DNA from: Sperchopsis tessellata
Taxonomy: Eukaryota > Arthropoda > Insecta > Coleoptera > Hydrophilidae
Reading direction: 5' to 3'
Length of the DNA: 30,662 nt
Assembly: GCA_033557685.1 (NCBI GenBank)
Contig: JAWQRN010000371.1
Span: 1-30,662, forward strand
Shown here piece after piece: positions 1 to 12,391 of this stretch. The position numbers were made by a program, and so were the translations under genes. The notes beneath the pieces were generated by a model that saw nothing but the letters and a program-made list of their open reading frames with translations, ran no database searches and was not told the DNA's origin. Position 1 is the first letter of the stretch. Each line of letters starts with the position of its first letter.

Positions 1-29
<29 letters not shown>
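1..29. repeat. (TA)n microsatellite at the window edge
   Basis: Uninterrupted TA dinucleotides fill bases 1-29 and are cut by the window start, so the true length is unknown. Confidence 0.95.
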
Positions 30-31
<2 letters not shown>

Positions 32-676
32 AAACTGTATATGGCATACCAGCCCATAGTTCTTAGACATATAATCAACTAGAATTTGATTATATATAAT
101 TCCTTGTCTAAAAAAATTAACTAATAATTTGGGAGCTTGTCAATTACAGGATTTGTGTACGAGTGAACACTGTGTACAAGTTGTTGCCTATATAAATATG
201 CACATTTCAGAATCTCTAAATGGTTTCCAACCGAAAACATCATTTATATCTAATAAAATTGTTCACTTATTTTAATCGATTTAATTTTTCTTACTATTTA
301 TTGTTTGTGTTTAATTTTAATAATTTCCAAAATATAGGCTTTTTTCTTTTGACATTTCATGTATATAAGTTAACTTTACTGCAATATTGTTATACAACCT
401 CATAAAAACAATAATGCAAAGGTAGTGAGTATAAGATTATGTGATATATAAAATGTAACACCCAAAAGGTGTGATTAGTTTATTAGCATTTTTTTTGCAC
501 AGGTTTGGTAGTAAAAGCTTTTTGTAGAAACTATAACTATGCATATGCTAACAGAATGATTTCAAGACATTCGGTGACTTATTTTACTGTAGTTTGATTC
601 TTTTATAGCACCATGCGTTTTATCTAGCTAAGTGAAGTTTTTAGTATTCAAACAGACAATATCGAGTCAGGTGCAC
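30..676. other. AT-rich non-coding sequence, nothing recognised
   Basis: Presumed intron upstream of the first visible exon. A 61-codon Phe/Asn-rich frame at 220-405 looks like chance in AT-rich DNA. Confidence 0.5.
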
Positions 677-1115
677 AGAATGCCAACAAAGAGTAATAAA
701 AAGTCAGCATCGCCGCCTTAGACTTTTAGCTCTAAGGGACCATTTTTAACTTTACGAGCAATTGCGGGCCAATGATTTACAAAAAAAGGCGAATAGTAAT
801 ATTGCATACGGTACGCCAAGGTTAGAAGATTTTATGACACTATGGTCGCCCAACGTTACTTTCCAAAAATTGTGGAACGTTTACTTCTTCCATATTTTAT
901 GGAGTTTCCCAACCCATATTATGTGAATAACTTTGAATTATTTTGAAGCTCCTCAAGTTAACATTCTACTGTGGTCTTCTAGATATACAGGCCGATATCT
1001 ATTGAAAATATTGTATGGGCTAAGATACCTCAAGAAGTCAATAAACACCTCATCAAATCCATGCATAGATAACTTGATCAGTGTGTTGATCCACACATTT
1101 TTAGGTTATAGTACC
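677..1115 (+). pseudogene. Possible Tc1-like transposase remnant
   Basis: From about 984 the + strand reads YRPISIENIVWAKIPQEV, then NKHLIKSMHR, a stop, then LDQCVD. This resembles the C-terminal end of Tc1-family transposases, which has W..IP.E....LI.SM.RR...C. A short frame beginning MPTKSNKKSASPP at 677, ended by a stop, could be the matching N-terminus. The DDE catalytic core between them is not recognisable, so the element is internally deleted or too decayed. No inverted terminal repeats were identified. Confidence 0.4.
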
Positions 1116-1344
1116 AACATATAATATATATTATTTTTACTAGATATTTTCATTATTTATTTATTTTTATTAACACAATATTTTCCATATTATATACCAC
1201 CTATTATATGTTCTTGTCAAAAACAGAAAGAAACAGTGTGTCATTTACTGGAAAGGTAGTTCAAAGTGCCTGTCTAAGGTAGATGACGTTGATCGTTCTT
1301 ACACATAATGTATATTTATAAAATAGACATTTCTATTATTACAG

Positions 1345-1424
1345 ACGAAAGAAAAAAATGGACCAGTGGAACTACAGACCTTCTTACCTCAAGATGGCTC
1401 AAATATTGGGAATGGTACAGTAAC
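1345..1424 (+). CDS. SLC36 transporter, N-terminal coding exon (long isoform)
   Basis: This 80-bp exon starts in phase 0 after acceptor ttattacag and ends two bases into a codon before donor gtaagt. It encodes a hydrophilic cytoplasmic stretch starting TKEKNGPVELQTFLPQDGS and ending NGTVT. The ELQTFLP and NGTVTYKV pieces recall N-termini of insect pathetic/CG1139-like transporters. The only ATG inside the exon, at 1358, is out of frame and stops quickly, and the reading frame upstream meets TAG without a methionine, so the initiating exon must be further upstream. None with an ATG and a phase-0 donor was convincing in 1-1344; it probably lies outside the window. No membrane segment is encoded here. 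Confidence 0.8.
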
Positions 1425-1509
1425 GTAAGTCTATAATAGTTATTTATCGAATTATTCCTCATTTCTATCTATCGGGCTAGTACAATGACCTTTTTTCCTT
1501 AAATTTTAG

Positions 1510-1605
1510 ATACAAAGTAACAAGCAATGATGTGGAAGCAACTGGTCTTAATGTTGCCAGCGATTTTGATCCTTTCAAAGCTAGAATGTTGGAACATCCT
1601 GTAAC
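1510..1605 (+). CDS. SLC36 transporter, second visible coding exon (long isoform)
   Basis: This 96-bp exon follows acceptor aaattttag and ends at GTAAC before donor gtaagt. Its first base completes the split threonine codon from 1423-1424. It encodes YKVTSNDVEATGLNVASDF followed by DPFKARMLEHPVT. The DPF..R..EHP.T segment is the conserved stretch just before the first membrane helix in insect SLC36 proteins. The exon leaves two codon bases, which join the first A of the exon at 25520 to give Thr and then DCDTLTHLLKA. The intron after it is 23.9 kb, by far the largest in the gene, and is where the transposon relics and the alternative first exon sit. Confidence 0.87.
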
Positions 1606-4600
1606 GTAAGTAAAAGTATTTAACAGAAAGTGCTATAATTTAAAATAATTAAAAGTTTACTACAAAAACCTTACACGCAAAAATTTATTCTTTCACAAAT
1701 CATTCAATTGTATTATAATTCGGTGAAACTTGTTTACTAATAATGTCCAATTGATGGCAATATAAACAAAATTTTCAAAAATCAAAGAAACTAACTTAAA
1801 AATAGTTTGCTTCAAAAAAATAATTACATAGACCTGCCAACTATCTTGTTTTGTCTTCTAACACTACTCTAGTGTTAACCTACTTAGATACTGATGCCTA
1901 TCATCGAAACCAACTCCAAATACTGAATGATGTATATGAGTTGGCTTGCCAATATTTTGCAAATAGTAGTCACAAGATTAAGCTAAAACTATGAATTATG
2001 ATTGCGATACAAATGTTTTCTATGGAAAATTTATCAATTAGGAGACATTATAAGAATACTTGTTTTCCGAAAAAAAATATCAATTCATAAAAACAAAGTA
2101 AGTACAGTGCCCCATTATCGATGGTATTAAATGGTAAACTATGTCAATAAAAATGTTGGAGAAAAATTAACTACTACTAATTTCACTCATTTTATTATCA
2201 AAGAAATGATGATTTTAAGTTTATTATATTCTCTTGTTGAACACAGAACACTTATTTTCCAAGCTGAAGGTTGGCAATTCCGTTTTTCCCCAGATTTTGA
2301 CCTAAATTTAATTTTGAACTACAAGATTAGATGAGGAGGAGATGACAAACGTATATTAACACTCTTAGCAAAAGTGTGCAACTTTTTTGTGGAAATACGG
2401 CAACTTGTCTATAGCTGACCAATGCTGTTTGTAACTAACCAAAAAATAAGCACGTGACCTGTTAGACATTGTATTTTGTAACAGGCTCAGCATGTCATCT
2501 ACTCTAGTCCCCTTGCTCCAAGGATTTAAACGACCGCCGTTGCGAGCTTTCTTATCATCTAAGTCAATCGTTACATTTAGGTTACTTGGAGTCAAATACG
2601 TTTTATTCTATATTTATCTACTATCCGATGTAATTTGTAAACAGCTAGATTGTGTGTCAAATATAAAAAACGTCTTAAATTAAATTTCTTAGTCCATCGC
2701 TTCTTCATTTTAAGTATGAATTTGAGAGATACTAACTGTTCTTCTCTAGACGATCGTTGAATTTATGTCTACTCTCGTGGCAAGAGCTTCTGTGGAAGAA
2801 ACATCCACAATAATAAATGCGCCCGGTAGTTGAATCTAATGCAGTAAATGTCGTTCATGTTAAAAGAACAAACCTAAAAAACTCATCCCAAATATAAAAA
2901 AAAAACATAAAATTGTGAGCAGAGATGCATAATATTTCAATATTTATTCATAATAAATTTTTGAATTGGCAACTTCGTGCTTAATAAAATTAAGTTAATC
3001 AATGACTACTTTAAATTATTAGAAAGAACATTAAGGAATGCATCCTTATTATGCCTTAGTATTTGACCTGAATCTACTATTTTAACTAATATGATGTTTA
3101 TGAACCTACAAAATTATCCACTTATTCAAATATTTTTACCATTCTCTTCAGACTAGGTATAAATCTATTAAAATTTCAGAAGAAACTATCAACTCTGAAT
3201 TGTTCTTGAATACTAAACAACTAATTATAATATTTCTGTAGACGAAAAACTTATTTTACATAATAATATAATTAATAAGTATAAGTTCACATTAGCGATG
3301 TTAATCCCTATTAAACATCTTTTATGATATAGGTAAACTATACGCTTGAGTTGTTGAACATGATTATTACTGACAAAATGACCATTATAAATTAATAAAA
3401 AATCAATCAACCTTTAAACTGAAAAAAATTTAAAATTTGTCCGATTATATTTTCTATTTTTATTTGATAAGTGATTTCCGATATAATGCAAGTCTCAGTC
3501 GTACACATGGATCTAGGATAGAAATTATAACTCCATGATACAGTACATAAATGTACAAATCAAATAATGTCATTTTCTCGCCAATACTTAAGCTTTGATG
3601 GAGTGTCAATACGTATACCAATAATTAATACAAATTATCTAGAAATTATTGATATAGTAGAAATACAATGATTTACCTGTTAATTGGGGTGTGAATAGTA
3701 AATGCATTGCTAATACAGAATTTATGATAACAACATACCAATTGTATCCAGTATTCAATCACATTTATACAGATCTCTAAAAAGAATTTGTATTAGTGCA
3801 GCTCTAAATATAACTGAAAGGAAAATAAATTAGTTTCTAAATTTTGAAAGGGGCTTTCAAATATTATTTTCTAATTAACGTTGATAACTTGGTCCTTATA
3901 TCAAAATCCAAAATAGTGTTTACATTCTAAAATCTGGCATAAGAATTTCAATGTAAATTTAAATATAAATCTAATCTGATATCAATTTATTCATTTTTTA
4001 AGCCTTAAAAATATATCGATTTATTTAAAAGATATAAGTATATCAGAAATTATAGGCAAAATAAATAATTATAAATCAGACACAAATGCTACCATATAGA
4101 CAAAAATATGCTATTACTAAGACTTCAGAAATCAAAACGTAATAAATCTTCGCTATATACTAATAATAAAATAATGATTAAAAATAAGTTTATTTGATAA
4201 AATCTATTCATAATGACATTGGATTTACAAAAGTAACAACAAATGTGTTCGACTTTCTACTAAATCGATTTTATAATAACCAACATATATATAATCTTCA
4301 ATCCTATTTTTAGTAATTAGATATATTTCGGTTTAGTTTCTAAGCCTGAGTAATAGAGTATTTTCATTAAAAATATTCTAAAAGCTCTATATACAATTTC
4401 AAATAGCTATTTATTTTAAGACATTTCTAACAACATAAAATTGCTACACGGATGTATATTAGTATAGTGTAAAATGAAAAAGTATACATTTTAGCAGGGA
4501 TTGGATACATTCACAAAATTTAAATATGGATTTTTAACCGAAAATCTAAAAGTGACCTTGGTTTCTTGTAAAAAGTAATAGACCTAGATCCATATATTAT

Positions 4601-4839
4601 AGTATCAATAGCTGGAAAAAGACTAAACCACGATTAAATTCTAACGATTACCATAGATAATTTTGTTAGACACCATCTATTAAACAGAGCAGAATTTTTA
4701 ATAGATGCATACCATATTGTCAAAATCAGTATAAAATGTTGTCATCAGGGACACCAGTTGAGTGTAGTTTATTAAATATACTTAGATTGGCAAAGGCGAC
4801 TATATTTTAACGCAGTGAAACAATGTGTATTAGTAGAAA
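1606..4839. other. Large-intron sequence, nothing recognised
   Basis: AT-rich intronic DNA without a long open frame, family motif or clear repeat. Frames of 60-76 codons around 2131-2683 overlap on both strands and match nothing I know. A slightly GC-richer stretch near 2400-2580 might be a short transposon scrap. Confidence 0.5.
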
Positions 4840-6850
4840 TGGAAATTCAAAGCGCATTTCTGTACGGAAATCCCCTCAACGAACCGTGTCGAGCGCAGTG
4901 GCCCCATTTCTATTGGACTAGAGCTAAGCAACCGATCAGTTCGCAGTGCTCAAATAGTGCAGTTCACATCCTAATCATCGCAGGTGGAAAACAGCTCTAC
5001 CACATCCGCACTCCAAAAACCACAGATGCGTCCTGATGTGGCGCCGTCCATTACGTTTTTATCAAAGCAATACTGGCTTGCTTATCTGCCACCCAGTTGG
5101 CAATTGGATCCCACACCTTTCCTGACAAAACTCTTATAGTTGCCACGGTAGCTGACGTAACGTACGATTTTAGTCAAAGAGAAGTCTACCGTGAACGATG
5201 GGACAGCATCTTTACACCCAAAATCATCAACGCAATCACGGAAGAAAAACCAAAGCCTTGCAAAATATCTAATATATTTTCCATCTCCACCATAAAAAAG
5301 ACCTACTACAAAAACAAAGGTAAATTCTCGGATACCAGAAACCACAAATTCCCCCAACCATCAACATCGCGGACACTTAATCCTCCGCCCAATTCTCTCT
5401 CCCTCGCCACCCCCTTAAAATACACAGCGGTACCTGAAATCCCCCACCAACCATAGGAAGACACCGCATACTTCCTTTGTTCTCTTTAACCTCCACCCTA
5501 ATGACAGATCTCGAATTTCAAAGGCAGGCTTTCCCATCATACATGATTTCTACATAGCTACGGTTACTCCTACCTATAGCGGGGTGCTGGGCACCGTCGA
5601 TGTTGGACTTGCAAGACGCCACTCTTCCAATCACTTATAAAATAGAAAACATTTCCATCCTTCCAAATACAGAAACTAAACTCAGTCCGCACAACTCCCT
5701 CACCCACCAGCAATTGATTCACTATGAAGTAGTACTCTTGGTACGCAATTCATTGCTCTTGGCGAGTGGAATCCACCCGACCATCTAGCTCATCTGCATC
5801 TAACCGGGGCAGTAGTCAGATTCACAATTTGAGTTGCGCTTGTACAAAGCAACTACTGCCTACCTTTCAAGCAACTTCCTTTCGAATTATTTCAATACAT
5901 ATCCAACAGGGAAAATATGATCTTAATGCCCACCACCCTACCCAGGGAGATCGGGTCCTAAACCACAATGGCAACTCACTCGCCACAAGCATCATCGACT
6001 TGGGCTTTTATAGAGTCGAACTAAAGTCCTACCCTTTTTAACCATGCTAGCGCTTCGTACATCGAGCACATCATTATGACTGGTGCCGTAATTCAATTTT
6101 TTCATTACACTCCTGGCTTCGTTGGTCAAAGTGTCACTTGCGACCACTTACCATTTCAGCTCCACCATAGGCGAATCGCTACTGGCACGCCTGTACTTCA
6201 AAACTTTCCGCGACTGAAAAAAACACAGTCAGTCAGGCGTTCCAGCGTTATATCGAGGCCAGCATCCAAGTCATTAACGATGTTGACATCAACTATCAAA
6301 TTTTCCTGCTAGCCAATGCTATCAAAGGCACGATAGCCATTGGAATCCTCAACAAAATAATCCCACAATTGGCACCTTCTTGCGGCCCTCCATCATTACT
6401 TTCATTCGAGCGCATTTTCTATAAATTCCTCCGCTTAAGGAATCCAGTTCTAAAATAGTGGCACACGGCATTCTCAAAACTTGACTATCGGCAAGGCACT
6501 AATTGGCAACAAAAATCCAATTACTTCTCTCTCCTGCACATCATATACTCAACTCCCCAGGAAAAAGCGAATCTCTTCACAGTCTCTAAAAAGCCTTCGC
6601 CACTCTTCGTGGTTTCAAATTTCAGACCCAATTCTTCGCCGATACTACGGCCTATCAAACATCAACTCCTACACATTTTCCCGCAAACATCTCGGGCTAC
6701 TCACTCATCAGGGACCCAACTATTGAGGATGTCTTCGAAGTCCTTTCAGAAGTGAAGAATCGTGTACCAGGTCACGACGGTATCACTCGCCAAATACTTC
6801 TCCATCTCCCTGACCAAGCCTCCATCCGAGCTGGTTACTTCCCTGCAGCC
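4840..6850 (+). mobile_element. Jockey/I-like non-LTR retrotransposon, 5' part only
   Basis: This block is markedly GC-richer than its surroundings and carries broken frames of a LINE in the correct order. At 5097-5456 there is a Pro/Ser/Lys-rich frame that may be the gag-like ORF1. At about 5919-5975 lies DLNAHHPTQGDRVLNHNGNS, matching the DFNAHH..WG.R..N..G block of the AP-endonuclease. At 6142-6156 is DHLPF, equivalent to the endonuclease SDH motif. From 6722 the frame reads IEDVFEVLSEVKNRVPGHDG, then LLHLPDQASIRAGYFPAA, which is the entry to the reverse transcriptase (P-G-x-D-G at 6767-6781). Similarity stops at 6850, before the RT catalytic blocks. Numerous stops and frame changes mean it is dead. 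The outer limits are approximate. Confidence 0.75.
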
Positions 6851-8739
6851 TGCTCATGAGCTTTTGGAAGCATATGTGAAAAGCTTTTTTCAAAACATGT
6901 ATGTTCAGTGGAGGCAGTAGCCCAAAGAAGCACATCTATAACGAGATGCCTATTATATACGTATACGTTAAGATTTAGACCATTTTTCGATGTAGGTAGA
7001 ATGAAGTTACCTTTTTGCTTGACATTAATTAGAATTATTTTCACTACCTTGCTAAATAGCATCCATTAGTTGATCGTCTATGATAAATTAATAAAGAATT
7101 AAAAAGTTACCAAATTTTAATGATGTGCTGTTTCTCTATGTAAATTGAAACTATACATACAGTTCAAAATCAGGTCAAGCGATTGGATCAACATTCTACA
7201 ATGAAAATAGCAATAATCATAATCTAATGAATCTGCCTAAATTTCCCTCAATATACCTATTCCGTTTCTATTTTGATTGCCATGAAGAATTTTGGGAAAT
7301 ATCCAAACCACCTTATTTATAATATAATAACGTAAATAGGAGATATGAAGTGTGGGAATTGGAGTGGCATTTATGTAGGTGAAAACTCAATGCGACTTAA
7401 CTGCAATGAGGAGGTCGACGCGTTAGACAATCGGATGGCGTTCAGTACTGAATTTCAATCCGCGATTTCACTGTTACACCTATGTCCAATTTCAGAAATC
7501 AAGAATGACAATACAACTGGCTGGCCCACAAGGTGGGATAATTATATGGACAAAACCGGTACACAGGATGGATATACGCAACCTTTATTTAGTATGCCAG
7601 CAAGACATTACGTTGAATAATTAAAAATATGAAAATACCATAGCACGACTGAAATTTGGCCATGGTTAACCACATGCTTGTTCAAAATATTACCCGAATC
7701 CTACTGTTCCTATACTAGAACCGAAAATTCGGATTCATACTATTTTTTTTTTTTTTAATTGTTAAACTATAAAAAGGAAATTGTGCTGAATTAAACTAAA
7801 CTAACAAATTATTTTCTCTGTTAACGTAGTTCAATGGAAGGCAATAAACAAGATATCAGTGTATAAAATTTTAATATAACTTTTAAATTATAAAAAATTA
7901 ATTTTTTTAACAAATAATTAAAACTGAAAAAATAAAGAAATAAATATTTCATGTTAAGTCGGTCGAGGTTTGGAGTTTTCTTTTTTTCCTAGATTAGTTA
8001 CATATGTATAACCTCACTTCGTTAAGAGGATAAAAGTGACCCACGAAGTGACATCAATCCATTGAACTATATTTCCTACATATAGAATTTATTGTTCAAT
8101 GCATGCATAAATCAATCAATAACCTCACTTCAAACATCAAATATTTGTGTACAATGATCGGTGTTAATATAGCAGATATCCAAAGCCCATGGATGCATTC
8201 GTAATGATAATAATATGAACTTTTAACATGTACATAGTCCATTATAGCTAATTGATTGGGCAAGATTTTCAACAAAATGCCAAAAAGAATTTGGTTCACC
8301 GATATACATTTAAGTTTTTAAAAAAATATTTTGCATAAGAATTATCATTATATTTCTTAATTGCAATAGTCATAGTGCTAACTTTTTAGAAATGAAGCAT
8401 TGTAGCTTACATAGGTGTGCACACTATTGAGCTTTTTTAAGGAGAACTAGTGTTGCAACTAAGATATTTTAAAAGAGACTAGAGTAGAAAATCACGGGAA
8501 AACTTATTCACTAAAAGAAATAACAAAAAATCCTTCTCTTGGTTATCTTAAGTACAGGGTTTAAATCACTTCTGCGTATGATCTATCTTCAGTTGTTTTT
8601 GAAAAAATCGAAAAAAAAAATGAAAACAGCAGCTTTTTATGTAATATCTTTTTCAAAATGTAATATCTACTTACAATGTTTTGTCTTTTATGGGACAGTT
8701 CACTTTTTATATTTGCGTATTTTGCACCTTTTTTTGAAT
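6851..8739. other. Large-intron sequence, nothing recognised
   Basis: AT-rich intronic DNA. A 91-codon frame at 7345-7620 (begins MKCGNWSGIYVGEN) is less AT-biased than its surroundings but shows no motif I recognise. A poly(T) run of 18 lies at 7740-7757. Confidence 0.45.
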
Positions 8740-9065
8740 TTCATTTCCTGTTGGATAATCTCTCCATCGACCTCAAGTTTGCATCTCAAGGGAGTTTTTG
8801 ATGTTGCCATACACTTTCTTTTAGTGGAAGATATCATGTTAAAGGATTTAGCTGTACAGTTGAACGAGTGTAATAGTCTTGGTAAGTCGTCCTCACTCTC
8901 TGCAACGAGTACGGGGCATCGTAGGCGTAGCACAAAATTTTAACCTCTCTATCTCCCATTTTGACTCAATGATCGAACCTTTCGTATAATTTCGTCTATT
9001 ATAATTTTGAAGCAAAGTGGGCTTAATAACTCCCCCTGGAGGATACCGCTACCAACTGGTATTGG
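8740..9065 (-). pseudogene. Non-LTR reverse transcriptase fragment with altered YADD box
   Basis: Read on the minus strand, 9060-8945 gives PVGSGILQGELLSPLCFKII then IDEIIRKV, the RT block that precedes the catalytic motif (G..QG..LSP.LFN). At 8929-8918 the next frame gives CYAYDAP where the catalytic YADD should be, so the first aspartate has become tyrosine (8921-8923). One frame further on, LVAESEDDLPRLLHSFNCTA continues with KSFNM and a KCM..SKTPLRCKLEVDG stretch, as in the endonuclease-reverse transcriptases of the RTE/CRACK-like group common in insects. Both ends are truncated and there is at least one frameshift. It may belong to the same family as the fragment at 23155-23782, but the two do not overlap. 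Confidence 0.72.
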
Positions 9066-11245
9066 TTCGATAAGTCTTCGACGGACAGACTCGCATCCAA
9101 AATTATGATTATTGATGATTGCCAATAAGAAAATCAGTAAAAATTAATATATTATCAATTACGAACGCAGGAATGAATGTTGCAAATACTTGTTCTGTGT
9201 TAGTACTATGACCCATCTAAGTTCCGAGCAGAACCAATTTTGACCATCACAAGGAAAAGCTTATTTTATATTTGATAAACTAAACTTTAGTTAGTAGTTC
9301 ATTGTGGTTTACAATAAATTATCAATCACCCTCCATTTTCTTGAGTAATTATATACAACTAGCAAAAGTTGAAGGAAATTTTGTAATGTCGTCACGCTCA
9401 ATATTTGCGAATATTCTGTATCAATTTGGGTCTACCTATCACGATATAGACAACCAATTAAAAAATTCAGTAGATAGTATTTAATAACCCGGAAGATAGG
9501 CGATATTTAATAATCTATGACATACAAAGTTCTTTTTTATGTAAGCACTGATAATCCTTATCAGAGCTATTGTAAAATTTAAGTACCTTACATATATACA
9601 TATACTTCGTCCTGATTGGTTGACTTTTATATCACACACTGACCCAGTTTGTTAAATCTCCCTACATTTTTACCGATGTCCCTCTCATTAAAAACTGGAA
9701 TGGTTCTACTAGGACAACGATTTTCTCTTCCATAAGTGAATAAAATTTCTGTTTTATCTGTTAAAGTATAAACCATTGTGAAAAACTATTTTTCGTGTTA
9801 TCAACAATGACACTAACAAATATCAAATAACTTAAGGCCCCAAATTTTAAACCCCGATAAACAACAATTTTTTATTCTCACAAAAACCTCATCCACAAAC
9901 AATCTCACAAACATTTGACAGATTTCAATTTTGTTTTGCTCAGAAAGATAAGATTTTATACTCCCTTTAAAATGATTGTACCACAAGGTAGGGTGTGTGA
10001 TTTGAGATTTCAAATTTTAGGTGAGGATTAAAGGGTCAAACAAAAAACATATTCTATAGAGGTTTCCAACCCCTCGAAATATAGATTGACGCGTTTTTGC
10101 TCAAAATTGTGTCCAATTCAGATGCTGAGTTATTCTGAATGGTAAAGTTATGAAATTAAGGCACTAAATATAGTTTATATTAGTAAAAAATAAATAGCTA
10201 TATCGAAAACTACTCGGAATAAAAATTAAACATCTGCCAGTTATAGGTCGCACTAAACTGTTCAGAATTATTTGAAAACTGCTTTTAGTATCTTTTCCAA
10301 TTTCCTTTTTATTTCATTTTAGAATTTTTTAATTTGATAAATTGGTGAAATACTTTCAACATGTTTTAACTTGTTCGTCGATAATACGTGTGTTTAAATG
10401 TAAGACCCATTGCATTTTGCATTATATATGCAGTAAGATTTACAGTAATCTTCAAATATTCAATCTACAAATTCACTCAGATAACTGCAACATAACGCTA
10501 TCAACACCTTTGGCAACTTTTTATTTGGAAAGGTTTATTTAAAGACCAACCAAAAATAAACTGATATACATGCTACTTCCCTTAGTCAACATTAGTTAGT
10601 TGCACCTAGGTCTGCCTTTCCGCAACATATTATTGTGACCTAAATACAATTTTTCTACCAGACGACCGCATTTTTAACTTAAAAAGAAACTTATTAATGG
10701 GCCAAGAATTTTAAATAAATCAGATAATATAAGGAGTTTATTTTTTGGAACTACTTGCCAAATAGGCGTGATTGAGGTCACTGCACTTTGGACAAGATGT
10801 CGTACAAATAATATACATTTTGGCTATGATTGTAAACGGTGCTAAAAAAACAAGGACGCCGCAACGAATTGAACTAATTTTGATGCCAAGTGTACATGAA
10901 TTTCATAAAATGTTGTGTAGATAAAATTAGTTAAAATCGCATACCGGCCTGGACGAATGTTGTAGGTGTATCTTCTTCAGTGGTGTCACCCAACCGATTT
11001 CCAGTATCTAAATCCGTTGTATTAAATTAGAAAAAGGATTTACATTCTACAATAAATAATTTTGATATGATAATAATTGCTGCAAAGTTGCACATCTAAA
11101 ATTGTTGACGGACATTTCAAATACCTGCTCTCTCCCCCTTTAAGTAAAAAAATACGAATGTACAGTAAACTGTATTTTGTTTTTGAACGTTCGTTCCATT
11201 CAAATACATTTTATGTTTTACCGTGCTTGTTTATTTAACTGAGTA
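9066..11245. other. Large-intron sequence, mostly featureless
   Basis: AT-rich intron. The only local oddity is a GC-richer patch near 10945-11015, described under findings. Frames of 60-66 codons here have no recognisable content. Confidence 0.5.
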
Positions 11246-12391
11246 GTTTTATTAATAGTTTTGTCCGATTTCGAATCAAAAGTTACGTTTTCAATTTAAT
11301 TTCATTTCAAACAAGAAGCAGTTAAATTAATCAAAGTATGTGCCTAAACTATAAACACAGTTATGCCATCTTAAAGGTAGCTGGTTTATGCCAGCAGCGA
11401 AGAGGCCTGGGGAGCGAGTGGCGATGAAATCGTGAAAGGCATTATCCACAATTTGTTGAGAATTGAATATTTTTCCTTGCAAGAAGTGATATACTCCTGG
11501 AATAAGTGGTAGTTAGATGGTGCAAGGTCTAGTGAATACGGCGGATAACAGAGAGTTAGACATATGGTCGTGCATTGTCTTGCAATAGGTTTGGCCTGTC
11601 TATATTGACAATTCCGGCTGCTTAATCGCAAGCATCCTCATCATTTTGTCCAATTAGTTACAATAGACATCCGCTGTAGATTGACCAGGTTTCATGAAGC
11701 TATAGTGGATTTTACCAGCACTGGATCACCAAACAGACATCAGCAGCTGGATTGTGTGTTTGACACTTCATCTTGATCTTGCGATTGTCAAAAAGGTTCC
11801 GTTTTTCATCACACAAATCAATATGGTATAGAAATGGTACGCCTTTATGTCGTGACAGTAAGGAAGGGAAAGTTTCGAAACGATTTTTCTTCTGACACCC
11901 GTTTAATTCATGCGGAATCCATCTAAGCAACTTTTTTTCCTTGCCAATTTGTTCCAAATGGTCCAATATTGTTGGAATAGTAACGTCAAACCTTGCTACA
12001 AATTCATGAGTAGTTTGAGATGAATTCGCTTCCATTATAGCTTTTAACTCATCATTATCTACCTTAATCGCAGGTCGCCTACGTGGTTCATTTTCAAGAT
12101 TATAATTACCAGAACGGAAATTATCAAACCATTGAGATACTGTACATTCATTAGCCACATCATTCCCAAACAATTCGTTTATATTTCGAACTGTCTGCGC
12201 CTGCATTCTTTCTACAACGGAACTGATATTCAAAAATAACACGAATTTTGACATAACAAATGCTGTACAAAATTTATCACAATCCAAAACGTGCGTTTGA
12301 TAGAATTCAAAAAGACAAGAAGTATCAATCAAACTGAAATGGCAAATGTCAAACTTAGTACTTTAGGAAACCGAACATTTTATAACCCAAA
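11246..12391 (-). mobile_element. mariner element with decayed terminal repeats
   Basis: On the minus strand the element encodes a broken mariner transposase. A TA dinucleotide flanks each end (11244-11245 and 12392-12393), as expected for the mariner target duplication. The terminal repeats match imperfectly: the inner ends read GTCCGATTTC (11262-11271) and, reverse-complemented, GTTCGGTTTC (12367-12376). At 1146 bp it is somewhat shorter than the usual 1.3 kb, in keeping with at least one internal deletion. The orientation is opposite to the host gene. Confidence 0.8.
11328..12290 (-). pseudogene. mariner transposase pseudogene
   Basis: The longest open piece (12332-11712) holds the N-terminal helix-turn-helix segments INELFGNDVANECTVSQWFD and NLENEPRRRP, then RWIPHELNGCQKKNR (the WVPHEL motif) and HIDLCDEKRNLFDNRK with the first catalytic Asp. 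QDNARPY, with the second Asp, lies near 11570 in another frame. PPYSLDLAPSNYHLF, with the third Asp, follows only about 50 bases later instead of the roughly 105 expected for a D34D enzyme, so about 18 codons are deleted. The last 22 codons (GINQLPLRWHNC, then YFD and stop at 11328-11330) are typical. All three Asp are visible but in different frames, so no active enzyme is possible. Confidence 0.85.

Noticed and set aside
220..405. Small Phe/Asn-rich protein
   Set aside because: Composition is what AT-rich DNA gives by chance; no motif, no start context and no supporting neighbour.
1358..1423. The ATG at 1358 as the start of the transporter
   Set aside because: It is out of frame with the transporter and stops at TAA after 21 codons, within the same exon.
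5082..5357. 91-codon minus-strand frame
   Set aside because: It is antisense to the ORF1-like frame of the + strand non-LTR element.
7345..7620. 91-residue protein beginning MKCGNWSGIYVGEN
   Set aside because: Composition is plausible for coding sequence, but there is no recognised domain, no splice partner and it lies inside an intron full of transposon scraps; left as unknown.
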